This document shows, in pieces, positions 47,170 through 55,723 of a DNA stretch of 64,000 nt. This DNA comes from Meinhardsimonia xiamenensis (GTDB taxonomy: Bacteria; Pseudomonadota; Alphaproteobacteria; Rhodobacterales; Rhodobacteraceae): positions 627,501 to 691,500 of the forward strand of contig NZ_FNFV01000001.1 of NCBI RefSeq assembly GCF_900102905.1, read 5' to 3'. Under the pieces are notes generated by a model. The model had not been told where the DNA came from. It made no database searches and saw only the letters and a list, made by a program, of their open reading frames with translations. The number at the start of each line of letters is the position of its first letter. The stretch's first letter is position 1. Made by a program: the position numbers and the translations under genes.

Positions 47170-47365
47170 GCCGCGCCAGGGGGCACCTGCGCGCGGTGCG
47201 TTAGCGGGGCGTTTGCCCTGCCGGTGATACTTCCCTTTTCCGCCCGGGCGGCGTGCCCGGGCCTTCCCGCGAGATCGGCTTGTCCGGTGGCGGTGGCCTG
47301 CGGCCATCGCGCGGGCAGCGGGCGCGCGGGGGTGGGCGCCAGTGCGAGAATGGAAAGGGGATTTC

Positions 47366-49636
47366 ATGGCCAACGGGCTCAATCCGCCGCCTTTTGCCGA
47401 CGGGCTTGACGTGTGGTCGCGCGAGGACGGCACGCCGGGCACCGCGACCTATGCCAATGCCACCGACGCGGCCTTCGTCCCGGCCGATCAGGATTTCGGC
47501 GGCTGTCTGGAGATCGTGAAGACCCAGACGACCCAGCGGCTGCGCTACATGGGGCAGACGCCGATCACCGCAGGTCGGTATCTGCGGGTGACGGCGCGGG
47601 TGAAGGCGATTTCGGGGGCGATGCCCGCGGTCAGGATCGCAGGCTATCCGGCGGCGGCGAATGGCGCCAAGGTTTCGGGTGTCACCGAGGCCGGCCCCTC
47701 GACGCAGCTCACGGCCTATGGCCAGGTGGTCGAGGTCAGCGCCATCATCGGAACCGGCGAGCGCACGGGCGTGGACATGGTGTGGGGCGGGGTGGCCTAT
47801 GGTCACTTCGGCATCGACATCACCGGGCCGAACGGCGGTTTGATCCGGGTCGATGACATCGAGATCGCCGACATCACCGCGGAGTATTCGCGCGATTTGC
47901 TCGACTGGGTGGATGTGATCGATTTCGGGGCGGTGGGCGACGGGATCACCGATGACGCCGCCGCCTTTGCCGCCGCCGACGCCGCGGCCAACGGGCGGCA
48001 GGTGCTGGTGCCGGCGGGGCTCTACTACCTGGGCTCGACCGTGACCATGGACAATCCGGTGCGCTTCGAGGGCAAGGTGACGATGCCGCCCGAAGCGGTG
48101 CTGGTGCTAAGGGACAACTACGAACTCAACACCTATGTCGATGCCTTTGGCGACGAGGTGGAGGGCTTCAGGCGCGCGTTTCAGGCGCTCCTCAATTACA
48201 CCGACCATGAGGCGCTTGACCTCAACGGCCGGCAGATCGACCTTGACGCGCCGATCGACATGCAGGCGGCGGTCAGCAACAAGACGAGTTTCGCCACGCG
48301 CCGGGTGATCCGCAACGGCACCTTCGCCGCCCAGAACAGCTCGAACTGGGCCGAAGGGGTGGTGACGGCAACGGCGAGCTATTCGGCATCCGACCCGTTG
48401 AAGCTAAAGAATGTCTCCAACATCGGCTCGATAGAGGTCGGCTCTCTGGTGGAAGGGGCGGGCGTGGGCCGCGAGGTCTATGTGCAGGCGAAGAACGTCT
48501 CGGCCGGGGAGCTTACCCTCTCAAGCCCGCTCTTCGGGGCGGCGGCGAGCCAGAGCTACACCTTCCGGCGCTTTCGCTACATCCTCGATTTCACCGGGTT
48601 CTCCAGTCTCTCCAAGCTTACCCTCTCGGAGATCAACTTTCAGGGCAACGGCTATGCCAGCGGAGTGATCCTGTCGCCCCAAGGCTCACTCATCGATTTC
48701 AACGAGTGCCACTTTACCAAGCCTGCCGCGCGGGCCATCACCTCGCCGGGGCGGGGGTGCCAAGGCATGCAGATCGACGGCTGCCGTTTCTTCTCCAACG
48801 AGTCACCGCTTACGGCGGCGAACCGCTCCACCATCGCCTTCAACGTCAACGCCAATGACCTTAAGTTGCGCAACAGCTGGTTCCAGCACTTCCGGCACAC
48901 GGCGGTGCTGAACGGCACCGGCCACATGATCGTGGGCAATCACTGGTTCCAGGGCGACAGCGCGACCAATGCCTTCCGGCCGGCGGGGATCATCTTCACC
49001 GCCAAGAACGTCAAGTCGGTGGTCACGGGCAACTACATCGACAACGCCTCGATCGAGATGACCAACGAGCATGACGAGCACCCCGATTTCAGCAACGAGT
49101 TCTCCTTCGGGGGGCTGTCGATCACCGGCAACATCTTCACCACCATCGGGGCGATGTCGAGCTTTGCGTGGATCGTCATTCGCCCGCATGGCACGGGGCA
49201 CTACCTGCACGGGCTCAGCGTGACCGGCAACACCTTCCGCACGGTGAGCGGCAACATCACGCGGGTGGAGCGGGTGGACACCAGTTTTGCCACGCTCGAT
49301 TTCAGCCGCTTCCGCAATGTCGTGTTCGAGGAGAACACCTTCAACGGTGTCGATTATCAGACGATCTGCCCGGTGACGCTGGCCTTTCAGCAGAACAGTG
49401 CCGCCAAGGACTGGGTGCTGAACTTCGGCGACTACCTGCCCTTCGGCGGCTATGCGCGGACGATGGAGGCGGTCACGGCCGAAGGGCCGATCAGGAACGC
49501 CTCGAACGCCTGGATCTTCACCATGCCCTTTGCCACGGTGCGCTACGGCTCGGCGCAGAACCAGATCCGCCTGACCTGGTCGGAAGCCTGCAAGGGCAAG
49601 GTTCAGGTCACCGCGCGGGTCGACAACCCCACCTGA
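47366..49636 (+). CDS. Parallel beta-helix protein resembling gene-transfer-agent head spike GhsB
   Basis: A 756-residue protein. The N-terminal 190 residues (GLNPPPFADGLDVWSREDGT, PADQDFGGCLEIVKTQTTQR) form a carbohydrate-binding-like domain. Then comes the pectate lyase superfamily entry DVIDFGAVGDGITDDAAAFA and a long right-handed beta-helix with repeated ITGN/VTGN-F turns. There is no signal peptide, which fits a virion-type protein rather than a secreted lyase. From memory this matches the rcc01080/GhsB head spike of RcGTA, which binds capsule. The ATG at 47366 follows GGGG by six bases. No other GTA gene is near. Confidence 0.72.
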   Translation: MANGLNPPPFADGLDVWSREDGTPGTATYANATDAAFVPADQDFGGCLEIVKTQTTQRLRYMGQTPITAGRYLRVTARVKAISGAMPAVRIAGYPAAANGAKVSGVTEAGPSTQLTAYGQVVEVSAIIGTGERTGVDMVWGGVAYGHFGIDITGPNGGLIRVDDIEIADITAEYSRDLLDWVDVIDFGAVGDGITDDAAAFAAADAAANGRQVLVPAGLYYLGSTVTMDNPVRFEGKVTMPPEAVLVLRDNYELNTYVDAFGDEVEGFRRAFQALLNYTDHEALDLNGRQIDLDAPIDMQAAVSNKTSFATRRVIRNGTFAAQNSSNWAEGVVTATASYSASDPLKLKNVSNIGSIEVGSLVEGAGVGREVYVQAKNVSAGELTLSSPLFGAAASQSYTFRRFRYILDFTGFSSLSKLTLSEINFQGNGYASGVILSPQGSLIDFNECHFTKPAARAITSPGRGCQGMQIDGCRFFSNESPLTAANRSTIAFNVNANDLKLRNSWFQHFRHTAVLNGTGHMIVGNHWFQGDSATNAFRPAGIIFTAKNVKSVVTGNYIDNASIEMTNEHDEHPDFSNEFSFGGLSITGNIFTTIGAMSSFAWIVIRPHGTGHYLHGLSVTGNTFRTVSGNITRVERVDTSFATLDFSRFRNVVFEENTFNGVDYQTICPVTLAFQQNSAAKDWVLNFGDYLPFGGYARTMEAVTAEGPIRNASNAWIFTMPFATVRYGSAQNQIRLTWSEACKGKVQVTARVDNPT

Positions 49637-49655
49637 GGCCTGACCGGGCGCACGA

Positions 49656-50168
49656 TCAGCCCCCGCCGCCCAGCCCGAGGTCGGCGGGGGTGAGCGCGTA
49701 GGCCTTGCCGAAACCGGCATTGAGGAAGGCGCTGCAGACCTCGAGGCGCACGAGCGAGAAGTCGGCGAAGTCGATGTAAAGCTTCGCCTTGGGCTGCTGC
49801 GCGAGGTAGCGGGCGCGGGCGGCATCGTGCTCTGCCGAAGGGCGGGGCAGGAAGCGCGCAGTCGCCGCCAGCGTGATCCGCGGGTGGGTCAGCGGATCGC
49901 CGCGTGGGCCGGGTTCTCCGAGAAGGAGCGATGCGCGCGGGTCGGAGCGAAGCGCCGCCGTATGCTGAGCGAGCGCCGAGATCAGCGTCAGTGGTGTGCC
50001 GTCCGCGTCGCGCGCCACCGCGATACGGGTCACGAAGGGCGCAGCGCTTTGCGGGTCGATGACGCCGAGCGCACCGTGGCGCGCGTGTTCGAGAAGCTTG
50101 CGCGCCAGTGTGCGCGCCTCTTCGTCGGCGGGACGGATCGGGTCTGTCCGGCGGCTTTCGCCTGGCAT
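49656..50168 (-). CDS. HugZ-like pyridoxamine-5'-phosphate-oxidase-fold protein
   Basis: A 170-residue split-barrel flavin/heme-binding fold protein. Segments are ARKLLEHARHGALGVIDPQS, PFVTRIAVARDADGTPLTLI, LRSDPRASLLLGEPG and KLYIDFADFSLVRLEVCSAF. Related HugZ proteins aid heme iron use; this short form lacks the C-terminal extension of HugZ. The ATG at 50168 has GGGAG nine bases upstream. It is divergent from the UspA gene. Confidence 0.82.
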   Translation of the reverse strand: MPGESRRTDPIRPADEEARTLARKLLEHARHGALGVIDPQSAAPFVTRIAVARDADGTPLTLISALAQHTAALRSDPRASLLLGEPGPRGDPLTHPRITLAATARFLPRPSAEHDAARARYLAQQPKAKLYIDFADFSLVRLEVCSAFLNAGFGKAYALTPADLGLGGGG

Positions 50169-50336
50169 CTGTCTGTCTCCCTTGGTGGTATCCGAGGTTA
50201 TGGCGGTGCGCAGGGCGCGCAATCCTCATGGGCCTTTCCGGGCGGCTCTTGTCGCCGCGCGCGCGGGGATGACATGGATCAATTCCCCTTTCCGCCGCCT
50301 CCATGTAGCATCGGGCAAAACGGAGGAGGACGCGTC

Positions 50337-50744
50337 ATGTATCGCAACATCCTGATCCCGGTTGCGCTCGACCACGAGCACGACATCGGAGAGGCACTCG
50401 GTGTGGCGGACCGGTTGCTGGCGGGAGGCGGAAAGATCACCGCGCTTCACGTTGTCGAATCGGTCCCGGCATATGCCGCGCAGTACCTGCCCGAGGGGCA
50501 CATGGAGCGGCGAATCGAGGAATCACGGGCGGCGCTAGAGGCGCTTCTCGGCGCGCGCACGGATGTCGCCACCGAAGTGACGGTGGGCCACGCGGGGCGC
50601 ACCATCGTGGACTGGGCCGAAGAACATGGGGTTGACCTCATCGTGATCGCCTCCCACCGGCCGGGCTTGCAGGACTATTTCCTTGGATCGACGGCTGCGC
50701 GTGTCGTGCGCCATACCGCCAGCGCCGTGCACGTCCTGCGCTGA
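50337..50744 (+). CDS. Universal stress protein UspA family
   Basis: A 135-residue single Usp domain. It begins MYRNILIPVALDHEHDIGEA and ends with DLIVIASHRPGLQDYFLGST and ARVVRHTASAVHVLR, which carries the nucleotide-binding G-x-G/S/T pattern. It is likely a cytoplasmic ATP-binding stress protein. The ribosome site GGAGGAGG is seven bases upstream. A monooxygenase-fold gene follows after 15 bases. Confidence 0.92.
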   Translation: MYRNILIPVALDHEHDIGEALGVADRLLAGGGKITALHVVESVPAYAAQYLPEGHMERRIEESRAALEALLGARTDVATEVTVGHAGRTIVDWAEEHGVDLIVIASHRPGLQDYFLGSTAARVVRHTASAVHVLR

Positions 50745-50759
50745 GGAGGAGAGGGATCA

Positions 50760-51095
50760 ATGCTCAAGGTCACCGGCAAGACCGATGTTCAGACCGTGAT
50801 AACAACTTTCGAGGTGACGCCCGGAACCTGCGGGGAAGTTCTGGAGCTTCTGCAGGACGCCTACGCGCAGGTGATATCGCGCCGGCCGGGGTTCATCGCG
50901 GCGGCGCTGCACGTCAATGACGCACAAACCCGCATCGCCAACTATTCGCAGTGGCGACGGCGCGAGGATTTCCAGGCGATGCTGCGCAGCGAGGAGATGC
51001 GCGAGCGCAACCGGCGTATCACCGAGCTTTGCCGCAGCTTCGAGCCGGTGATGTATGAGGTGGCGGCGGTATATGAGGCGCCGGGGGCGGGCTGA
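50760..51095 (+). CDS. Antibiotic biosynthesis monooxygenase (ABM) domain protein
   Basis: A 111-residue ferredoxin-like dimeric alpha-beta barrel protein: VITTFEVTPGTCGEVLELLQ, RRPGFIAAALHVNDAQTRIA, NYSQWRRREDFQAMLRSEEM. Family members act as cofactor-free oxygenases on quinones or as heme-degrading enzymes; this one has no diagnostic active-site motif that I can name. It has GAGGAGAGGGA upstream and is likely co-transcribed with the UspA gene. Confidence 0.85.
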   Translation: MLKVTGKTDVQTVITTFEVTPGTCGEVLELLQDAYAQVISRRPGFIAAALHVNDAQTRIANYSQWRRREDFQAMLRSEEMRERNRRITELCRSFEPVMYEVAAVYEAPGAG

Positions 51096-51110
51096 CCGCC
51101 GCCGGGCCGT

Positions 51111-51500
51111 TCAGATGAGGCCCTTTTCGCTGAGCACGCGCCGGGCGACGCGGAAGCACTCCATGCCCATCGGCACGCCGCAGTAGATGGCGACCACATG
51201 GATGATGGCGCGGATCTCCTCCACGTTCACGCCATTGTTGAGCGCGCCGCGCAGATGCGTCTCCCACTCATGCATGCGGCCGAGCGCGCCGATCATGGCG
51301 AGGTTCATCATCGAGCGCGTCTTGCGGTCGATGGTCTCGTCGCCCCAGCCGAAGCCCCAGCACCAGGCCGTCATCGCCTCCTGGAAGGGGCGCGAGAAGT
51401 CGTCGGCCTCGTTCAGCGCCTTCTCCACATATTCCGCACCGAGCACCGCCTTGCGCTGCTCGAGCCCCTTCCTGAACAGATCCTCGTCAAACAGGCTCAC
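51111..51500 (-). CDS. Carboxymuconolactone decarboxylase (CMD) family protein
   Basis: A 129-residue helical protein with FSRPFQEAMTAWCWGFGWGD, RTRSMMNLAMIGALGRMHEW-like spacing (here KTRSMMNLAMIGALGRMHEW) and NGVNVEEIRAIIHVVAIYCG. It fits gamma-carboxymuconolactone decarboxylase or a related AhpD-like peroxidase; the CxxC motif of AhpD is absent. The start is a GTG at 51500 with GGGGAGG upstream, so longer frames are rejected. A beta-ketoadipate role would need neighbouring pca genes, which are missing. Confidence 0.88.
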   Translation of the reverse strand: MSLFDEDLFRKGLEQRKAVLGAEYVEKALNEADDFSRPFQEAMTAWCWGFGWGDETIDRKTRSMMNLAMIGALGRMHEWETHLRGALNNGVNVEEIRAIIHVVAIYCGVPMGMECFRVARRVLSEKGLI

Positions 51501-51620
51501 GATTTCCTCCCCGATTGATTGGTTGTGACTGAAACGCCTTGAGCCTAGTCGTTGCCGCAAGGGGGCGAAAGCGCCGAGAGTGACAGGCCCTGGCGCGGAG
51601 CCGGGCAGAGGAGCAGGTGG

Positions 51621-52328
51621 ATGCGCAATATCGTCATACTCACCGGGGCGGGGATCTCGGCCGAGAGCGGGCTCGGCACGTTCCGCGATGCGGGCGGGTT
51701 GTGGACGCAATACGACCTTGAAGAGGTCGCAACCCCCGAGGGCTTCGCCCGCAACCCCGCGCTCGTGCATGAGTTCTACAACGCCCGCCGCGCCAATTGC
51801 CGCGCGGCCCGGCCCAATGCCGCGCATTTCGCCCTCGCCCGGCTCCAGAGGGAGTGGCCCGGCGAGGTGCTGATCGTCACCCAGAATGTCGATGACCTGC
51901 ACGAGCGGGCGGGCGCGCGCAATGTCATCCACATGCACGGGGAACTTGCGCGCGCCCTGTGCGGGGCCTGCGGGCATCGCTGGGACGCACCCGAGGTGAT
52001 GGCGCCCGATGACCGCTGCCCGGCCTGCGGGGCGCGGGCGACGCGGCCCGATGTCGTGTGGTTCGGGGAGATGCCCTATCGCATGGATGAGATCGGCGCG
52101 GCACTTGCGCGCGCCGATCTCTTCGCCGCCATCGGCACCTCGGGCACGGTCTATCCGGCCGCCGGCTTCGTGGCCGAGGCGGCGATGGCCGGGGCGCATA
52201 CGGTGGAGCTCAACCTCGAGCCCTCGGCCACCGCCGGCGCCTTCGACGAGGTCATCACCGGCCCGGCCACCGAGATCGTGCCGGCATGGGTGGAGCGGCT
52301 TCTGGGGCAGGCCGGCGGCCGGGAGTAG
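51621..52328 (+). CDS. cobB: Sir2-type NAD-dependent protein deacylase (CobB, class III)
   Basis: A 235-residue sirtuin that removes acyl groups from lysines using NAD. Motifs are ILTGAGISAESGLGTFRDAG, TQNVDDLHERAGA and the catalytic HMHGEL. A zinc ribbon is formed by CGAC and CPAC. The Tyr-x-x-Arg pair in EFYNARRAN is the signature of class III enzymes that remove succinyl or malonyl groups as well as acetyl. The ATG at 51621 has GAGGAGCAGG upstream. Confidence 0.95.
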   Translation: MRNIVILTGAGISAESGLGTFRDAGGLWTQYDLEEVATPEGFARNPALVHEFYNARRANCRAARPNAAHFALARLQREWPGEVLIVTQNVDDLHERAGARNVIHMHGELARALCGACGHRWDAPEVMAPDDRCPACGARATRPDVVWFGEMPYRMDEIGAALARADLFAAIGTSGTVYPAAGFVAEAAMAGAHTVELNLEPSATAGAFDEVITGPATEIVPAWVERLLGQAGGRE

Positions 52329-52349
52329 CTCCCCCGGCCGCGCGCCGCC

Positions 52350-52901
52350 TCAGTTGCCATGGCCGTGGCTCATGCCGCCCTCTCCATGGCCCATGCCGCC
52401 TTCGCCGTGACCCATGCCGCCGGCACCGTGACCATGGCCGCCGTGGCCCATTCCGTCCGCCCGCTCGAGATCGACCGGCACCTCGAGAACGATCTCTCCT
52501 GCCTTCTCGAAGACCAGGGTCAGCGGGATGCTCTCGCCATCGCCGGGCCGCTCGATCAGCCCCATGAACATGACGTGATCGCCCCCGCGGGCGAGGGCAC
52601 GGCTTCCATGGGCGGGGATTTCGAAGCCATCCTCGTCATGGGTCATCTTCATGACCCCCTCTCCCATATCGATGTGGGTGTGGAGTTCGACTCGCTTGGC
52701 GATCGGCGAGCGGGCGTCGATCAGACGGTCGTCGGTGTCAGCGTCGTTGTGGATGATCATGAAGGCGGCGCCATTTGGCGCCATCGGGGTGGCCATGCGG
52801 AAATAGGCATCCTCGATGCGGATGGCGTCATTGGCGAGCGTGGGAAAGGCCAGCGAAGCGGCGACGGCCAGCGCCGCGCCGAAAAGCGGAATGCGGGACA
52901 T
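52350..52901 (-). CDS. PCu(A)C-type periplasmic copper chaperone with His/Met-rich tail
   Basis: A 183-residue secreted protein. A signal peptide (residues 1-23) precedes the PCu(A)C domain: IRIEDAYFRMATPMAPNGAA, VELHTHIDMGEGVMKM and GGDHVMFMGL, containing the His/Met copper(I) ligands. The last 33 residues are an added GMGHGEG-type repeat tail rich in Gly, His and Met, which could hold extra copper. Such chaperones deliver copper to the CuA site of cytochrome oxidase. It follows the small DUF2946-like gene, overlapping it. Confidence 0.92.
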   Translation of the reverse strand: MSRIPLFGAALAVAASLAFPTLANDAIRIEDAYFRMATPMAPNGAAFMIIHNDADTDDRLIDARSPIAKRVELHTHIDMGEGVMKMTHDEDGFEIPAHGSRALARGGDHVMFMGLIERPGDGESIPLTLVFEKAGEIVLEVPVDLERADGMGHGGHGHGAGGMGHGEGGMGHGEGGMSHGHGN

Positions 52902-53304
52902 TGATGCTCTCCTGATTTTGTCCGTTCGGGTCTTGATCGGTCGATGGACGAATCAGGCTGCGGGAGGGCCGCGCGCTTCCGGCAGGCCGCGGCGGTGGAT
53001 GGCAAGCGCAGGCTCTGCGCGCGGTGGGGCGAGGCGTTCGGCGCTTGAGGGCGCGGGCGGGGACGAGCGGCGCCGGCGCGTCAACGGCGAAGAGGCCGAG
53101 CGCGCAATCTGGGCAGATGTGCAGCTTGCCCAAGGGCTTGCCGCGCGCGTCCACCGCCACGGAGACCGGCCCGGTGCCGGTGCAAAGCACGATCTCTCCG
53201 CTCGCGGAGCGCGCCTGACCCCGGGCAGCGGCCATCGCCCCCGAGGTGATGAGAAGCACCACCACGAGAAAGGCGGGGAGCAGGCGGTCGCGCAGCGTCC
53301 TCAT
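52828..53304 (-). CDS. DUF2946-like small secreted protein, 3' end uncertain
   Basis: A 158-codon frame starting at 53304. The first about 85 residues look genuine: a signal peptide (LLPAFLVVVLLITSGAMAAA), ARGQARSASGEIVLCTGTGP and HICPDCALGLFAVDAP, with three cysteines in the pattern of DUF2946 proteins found beside copper genes. The rest is Arg/Pro-rich, and the frame runs 74 bases into the chaperone gene on the same strand, unusual for this close packing. The C-terminus may be real but poorly conserved, or a frameshift may have extended it. A copper-related periplasmic role is inferred from the neighbour and cysteines. Confidence 0.65.
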   Translation of the reverse strand: MRTLRDRLLPAFLVVVLLITSGAMAAARGQARSASGEIVLCTGTGPVSVAVDARGKPLGKLHICPDCALGLFAVDAPAPLVPARALKRRTPRPTARRACACHPPPRPAGSARPSRSLIRPSTDQDPNGQNQESINVPHSAFRRGAGRRRFAGLSHARQ

Positions 53305-53345
53305 GGCCCTTCAGCTAGCGCGTCGGTCTGAAATGTGAAAGCGGC

Positions 53346-53383
53346 AAAAGGAAGCGGCCCTGCCCGGCGCCGGACAAGGCCGC
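53346..53383 (-). terminator. Terminator of rpmB
   Basis: On the minus strand GCGGCC...GGCCGC (53383-53378 with 53359-53354), with an inner CCGGCGCCGG-like stem, is followed by TTCCTTTT. It starts 23 bases after the rpmB stop. Confidence 0.6.
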
Positions 53384-53405
53384 GAAATCCGTCTCCGCGA
53401 AGTGC

Positions 53406-53699
53406 TCAGGCGTTGGCCGCGGCCTGCGCCTTCTCGATCTCGCGCTTGATGTTCAGCGCGTTGGGCGAAAGGTCGGCGTCCTTCGCCTTCAGCAGGAAGG
53501 CGTCGAGCCCGCCGCGATGGTCGACGCTGCGCAGCGCCGAGGAAGAGATGCGCAGCTTGAAGGAACGGCCCAGCGTGTCGGAGATCAGCGTGACCTCGTG
53601 CAGGTTGGGCAGGAAGCGGCGCTTGGTCTTGTTGTTGGCGTGGCTGACATTGTTGCCGACCATCGGCCCTTTTCCGGTCAGTTCGCAGCGGCGCGACAT
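53406..53699 (-). CDS. rpmB: 50S ribosomal protein L28
   Basis: A 97-residue ribosomal protein: [40 protein letters not shown] and the alphaproteobacterial C-terminal extension rich in Ala, Lys and Asp. It stands alone with its own promoter and terminator. The ATG at 53699 begins the conserved sequence; a longer frame to 53834 is rejected. Confidence 0.97.
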   Translation of the reverse strand: MSRRCELTGKGPMVGNNVSHANNKTKRRFLPNLHEVTLISDTLGRSFKLRISSSALRSVDHRGGLDAFLLKAKDADLSPNALNIKREIEKAQAAANA

Positions 53700-53805
53700 G
53701 GCGTTCTTGTCCTCGTCATCTTGCCCTGGCGCCGGGCTGGCGCGACGAAGGGCTATGGCCAAAGGGGGCGCCGCCACGGGCTGCGCCCCGTCAATCCGTC
53801 GCGGG

Positions 53806-53834
53806 CAACTAGCCCAAGGGCGGCGCGCCGTCAA
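53806..53834 (-). promoter_or_regulatory. rpmB promoter
   Basis: On the minus strand TTGACG (53834-53829) and TAGTTG (53811-53806) are 17 bases apart. The leader would be about 100 bases. The promoter begins 8 bases after the meaB stop. Confidence 0.6.
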
Positions 53835-53841
53835 GGCCCGC

Positions 53842-54864
53842 TCAGGGCCTTCTCGCCGCGCCCTCGCCTTCGCCGAAAAGGCTTTCGATCACCCGTTCGG
53901 CGGCCACGCTCGGGGCGATGCGGCCGGCGGCAAGATCGGCTTCGAGCGCGGCAATCGCCTGCCCAAGGCGGGGATCGCCCGTGAGGCGTTCGAGAAGCCC
54001 GCGGTGCAATTCGTCCTCGAACCAGCGCTGCGCCTGTTCCGCCCGCCGCGCGGCAAAGGCGCCCGAGGCGCGGCGCGCGTCCGCAAGCTCGCTGATCGCC
54101 GCCCAGGCCTCGGCTATGCCGTGCCCGGTGAGCGCCGAGACGCACATCACCTTCGGCCAGCCTTCCGGGTCGCCTGGCCGGGGGCGCATGAGCCTCAGCG
54201 CGGCGGCGTAGTCGGCGCGCGTGCGCTCGGCGGCCGCGGCGAGATCGCCATCGGCCTTGTTCACCAGGATGAGGTCGGCGGCTTCCATGATCCCGCGCTT
54301 CACGCCTTGCAGCTCGTCGCCGCCCGCCGGCGCCATCAGGAGCACGAAGATGTCGGTGAGATCGGCCACCATCGTCTCGGACTGGCCGACGCCGACCGTC
54401 TCGATGAGCACCACGTCAAAGCCTGCGGCCTCGACGATTGCGGCGGCCTCCCGGGTGCGCCTTGCCACGCCGCCAAGCGCGCCGAGGCTCGGCGAGGGGC
54501 GGATGAAGGCCTGCGGCGCGCGCGACAGCCGCTCCATCCGCGTCTTGTCGCCGAGAATCGAGCCACCCGTGCGCGCCGAGGAGGGATCGACGGCGAGCAC
54601 CGCCACCTTTAGCCCCTGTTCGACGAGATGCAGCCCGAAGGCCTCGATGAAGGTGGACTTGCCCACGCCGGGGGTACCGGAAAGCCCGATGCGCAGGCTC
54701 TCGCCGCCTCTGCCCCTGAGCGCTTCGAGCAGCGCAAGCGCGGCCTTGCGGTGATCGGAGCGGGTGCTCTCCACCAGCGTCACGGCGCGCGCGAGTGCCC
54801 GTCGGTCGCCGGCGAGCACCGCCTTCGCCAACGCTTGCGGATCGGGGGTGCGGGATGGGCTCAT
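53842..54864 (-). CDS. meaB: MeaB/ArgK-type GTPase (methylmalonyl-CoA mutase chaperone)
   Basis: A 340-residue G3E GTPase. It shows the P-loop [60 protein letters not shown] and the specificity motif NKAD (in [19 protein letters not shown]). MeaB protects and reactivates adenosylcobalamin-dependent mutases such as methylmalonyl-CoA mutase, so the organism should have such a mutase elsewhere; none is in this window. The ATG at 54864 has AAAGGA upstream. Confidence 0.94.
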   Translation of the reverse strand: MSPSRTPDPQALAKAVLAGDRRALARAVTLVESTRSDHRKAALALLEALRGRGGESLRIGLSGTPGVGKSTFIEAFGLHLVEQGLKVAVLAVDPSSARTGGSILGDKTRMERLSRAPQAFIRPSPSLGALGGVARRTREAAAIVEAAGFDVVLIETVGVGQSETMVADLTDIFVLLMAPAGGDELQGVKRGIMEAADLILVNKADGDLAAAAERTRADYAAALRLMRPRPGDPEGWPKVMCVSALTGHGIAEAWAAISELADARRASGAFAARRAEQAQRWFEDELHRGLLERLTGDPRLGQAIAALEADLAAGRIAPSVAAERVIESLFGEGEGAARRP

Positions 54865-54982
54865 TGGGCGATCCTTTGCCGGCTGCCGGGCGCGAGAGTT
54901 GACCTTGCCGCCGGTTTCTTGCCCTTGTTGGCGCGCTTGTCCAGCCGTGCAACAGCTCCGGAAGGCCGAGGAGGCCATGCCC

Positions 54983-55705
54983 ATGCAGATCGCCTTTCGC
55001 CCCATGCTTGTCGCCGCGCTCGCGCTCCTTCCAGCGCTTGCGTCGGCGCAGGAGCGTATCTCCCAGCGCTATGACGTGGTGTACCTCGGCATTCGCGCGG
55101 GCGAGGCGGCCTTCGAGGCGCTCCTGACCGACACGCGCTATTCGCTGGCCGGGCAGCTGCGCTCGACCGGGCTTCTGCGCGCTCTCGTGAATGTTGCCTA
55201 CACCGTCAAGGCCGTCGGGCGCGTTGCCAACGGGCGGCTGGTGCCGGAACGCTACGAGGAAGACGAACGTTACGGCAAGCGCGTGGGCGAAAGAGTGATC
55301 GAGTACTCGAACGGGGTGCCGCGCGTCGTGCGCCACGACCCGCCGCGCAAGCCGCAGCCCACTGATGTTGACCCCGCCACCCAGGGCGACGCGGTCGACC
55401 CGGCAACGGCGGTGTTCCTGGCGCTGCGTGATGTGCCGCGCGAGGAAGCATGCCGCTTTTCGGTGACGCTCTTTGACGGCGTGCGCCGCAGCCGCCTGGT
55501 GATAGTCCGCCCCGAGCCGGAGGGAGACGGCCTGCGCTGCACCGCCCAGTATCAACGTCTTGCCGGCTATCGCGAATGGGAACTCGAGAACGGCGGCATC
55601 ACCCCCATGACCTTTCACTACCGTCCCAATGGCAGCGGCATGCTGGAGGTTGCGGAGGTGCGTGTCTCCACCTCATATGGAACGGTGCACGTCAAGCGCC
55701 GGTGA
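54983..55705 (+). CDS. DUF3108 periplasmic protein
   Basis: A 240-residue secreted protein: signal peptide ending near residue 22 (MLVAALALLPALASAQE), then YDVVYLGIRAGEAAFEALLT, VAYTVKAVGRVANGRLVPER and a final VAEVRVSTSYGTVHVKRR. DUF3108 proteins form a beta-rich, lipid-binding-like fold of unknown role. GAGGAGG lies eight bases before the ATG at 54983, which I prefer to the ATG at 54977. It is 18 bases upstream of hrpB. Confidence 0.85.
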   Translation: MQIAFRPMLVAALALLPALASAQERISQRYDVVYLGIRAGEAAFEALLTDTRYSLAGQLRSTGLLRALVNVAYTVKAVGRVANGRLVPERYEEDERYGKRVGERVIEYSNGVPRVVRHDPPRKPQPTDVDPATQGDAVDPATAVFLALRDVPREEACRFSVTLFDGVRRSRLVIVRPEPEGDGLRCTAQYQRLAGYREWELENGGITPMTFHYRPNGSGMLEVAEVRVSTSYGTVHVKRR

Positions 55706-55723
55706 GCTGACCGACCCCGCCCC

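Noticed and set aside
50270-50290. TTGAT-like half site between the HugZ-like gene and the UspA gene, suggesting an FNR box
   Set aside because: On the minus strand TTGATCCATGTCAT lacks the second ATCAA half, so only one half site is present.
52757-53005. Alternative minus-strand frame joining the DUF2946-like region to the copper chaperone
   Set aside because: It is out of frame with the chaperone's signal peptide and copper motifs and has no protein-like features; kept only as a hint that the companion's 3' end may hold a frameshift.
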